The notes under the pieces were generated by a model that was given only the letters and a program-made list of their open reading frames with translations, did no database searches and was not told the origin of the DNA. Of a DNA stretch of 64,000 bases, positions 63,909-64,000 are shown one piece after another. Position 1 is the stretch's first letter; each line of letters opens with the position of its first letter. The translations under genes were made by a program, and so were the position numbers. This DNA comes from Asticcacaulis benevestitus DSM 16100 = ATCC BAA-896 (GTDB lineage: Bacteria; Pseudomonadota; Alphaproteobacteria; Caulobacterales; Caulobacteraceae), in NCBI RefSeq assembly GCF_000376105.1, contig NZ_AQWM01000005.1:144466-208465 (forward strand). The letters run 5' to 3'.

Positions 63909-64000
63909 GAGCATTTTGCGACCTGTTTGACTCTTGGGGTTTCCAAAAGACTCGAATAGTGATTCAAGCTGGAGGCCGCGGAGGAGGCGGCTTTCATGAG
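63907..64000 (+). mobile_element. possible insertion-sequence end (incomplete, at window edge)
   Basis: From a TA dinucleotide at 63907 the sequence changes character (TAGAGCATTTTGCG onward) exactly where hydrolase homology ends. Near the edge a GGAGGAG ribosome site precedes an ATG at 63996, as for a transposase start. IS630-type elements target TA. The element is cut by the window, so no transposase is visible and this stays tentative. Confidence 0.35.

Noticed and set aside
63767..63997. 76-codon minus-strand frame at the right edge
   Set aside because: It crosses the presumed insertion junction in a different frame from the hydrolase remnant and is Arg/Cys/Trp-rich, unlike a real protein.
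1..64000. CRISPR arrays, rRNA, tRNA and prophage genes
   Set aside because: No regular repeat-spacer pattern, rRNA core sequence, tRNA-like cloverleaf or phage structural gene was seen while reading the gaps; short RNAs could still be missed by eye.

Overview
The window reads as chromosomal DNA of a high-GC, free-living alphaproteobacterium of the Caulobacteraceae type, most like Asticcacaulis. This is inferred from the gene families present: TonB-dependent receptors with an STN domain plus FecI/FecR, many sensor kinases, and Tat-exported sugar enzymes. It is not based on a marker gene. No rRNA, tRNA or CRISPR array was seen. Nearly all the DNA is coding, and most intergenic gaps hold rho-independent terminators or short palindromes.

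Layout. 0-3.7 kb: a GT4 glycosyltransferase fused to a toroid-like domain, paired with a GH130 phosphorylase-like protein. 3.8-12.8 kb: small stress-type proteins (CsbD, DUF883, DUF1328) mixed with orphan two-component proteins (CHASE3-PAS kinase, single-domain receiver, hybrid kinase, KdpD/KdpE-like pair). 12.9-17 kb: pterin dehydratase and phenylalanine hydroxylase flanking a GH2 enzyme and a Tat-exported sugar isomerase-like protein. 17-21 kb: a winged-helix regulator with two paralogous membrane proteins, then a secreted prolyl oligopeptidase. 21-24.4 kb: an operon of a response regulator and two tandem paralogues of a family I do not recognise. This is the best candidate for an undescribed system. 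24.5-31.2 kb: phasin-like protein, 3-hydroxybutyrate dehydrogenase, ATM1-type ABC exporter, Ldh-family reductase, FrnE-like DsbA protein.

31.2-35.6 kb: a compact mannobiose operon (mannosylglucose phosphorylase, 2-epimerase, sodium symporter). 35.7-39.3 kb: Tag glycosylase, a MerC-like protein behind a Zur-like palindrome, a Dabb protein and a GT39-like membrane glycosyltransferase. 39.5-44.7 kb: pstSCAB plus a phosphate-type porin, with Pho-box-like repeats upstream of both pstS and the porin; phoU and phoB are not adjacent. 45-46.1 kb: exported MsrB and MsrA. 46.2-54.8 kb: a galactan-utilisation locus (GH53 endogalactanase, sigma factor, FecR, STN-TonB receptor, GH2 beta-galactosidase). 54.9-58.4 kb: an EAL phosphodiesterase and a GAF-PAS kinase-like protein whose phospho-acceptor histidine is replaced by glutamate, with 22-bp tandem repeats upstream. 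58.5-63.6 kb: a TetR-controlled EmrAB/NodT efflux operon. 63.7-64 kb: the C-terminal remnant of an alpha/beta hydrolase, apparently cut by a mobile-element end.

The three carbohydrate loci together suggest a plant-polysaccharide scavenger. Galactan fragments would enter through the STN-TonB receptor, and mannobiose would be imported by the symporter and split by phosphorolysis. Phosphate starvation, zinc status and toxic compounds each appear to control a dedicated module.
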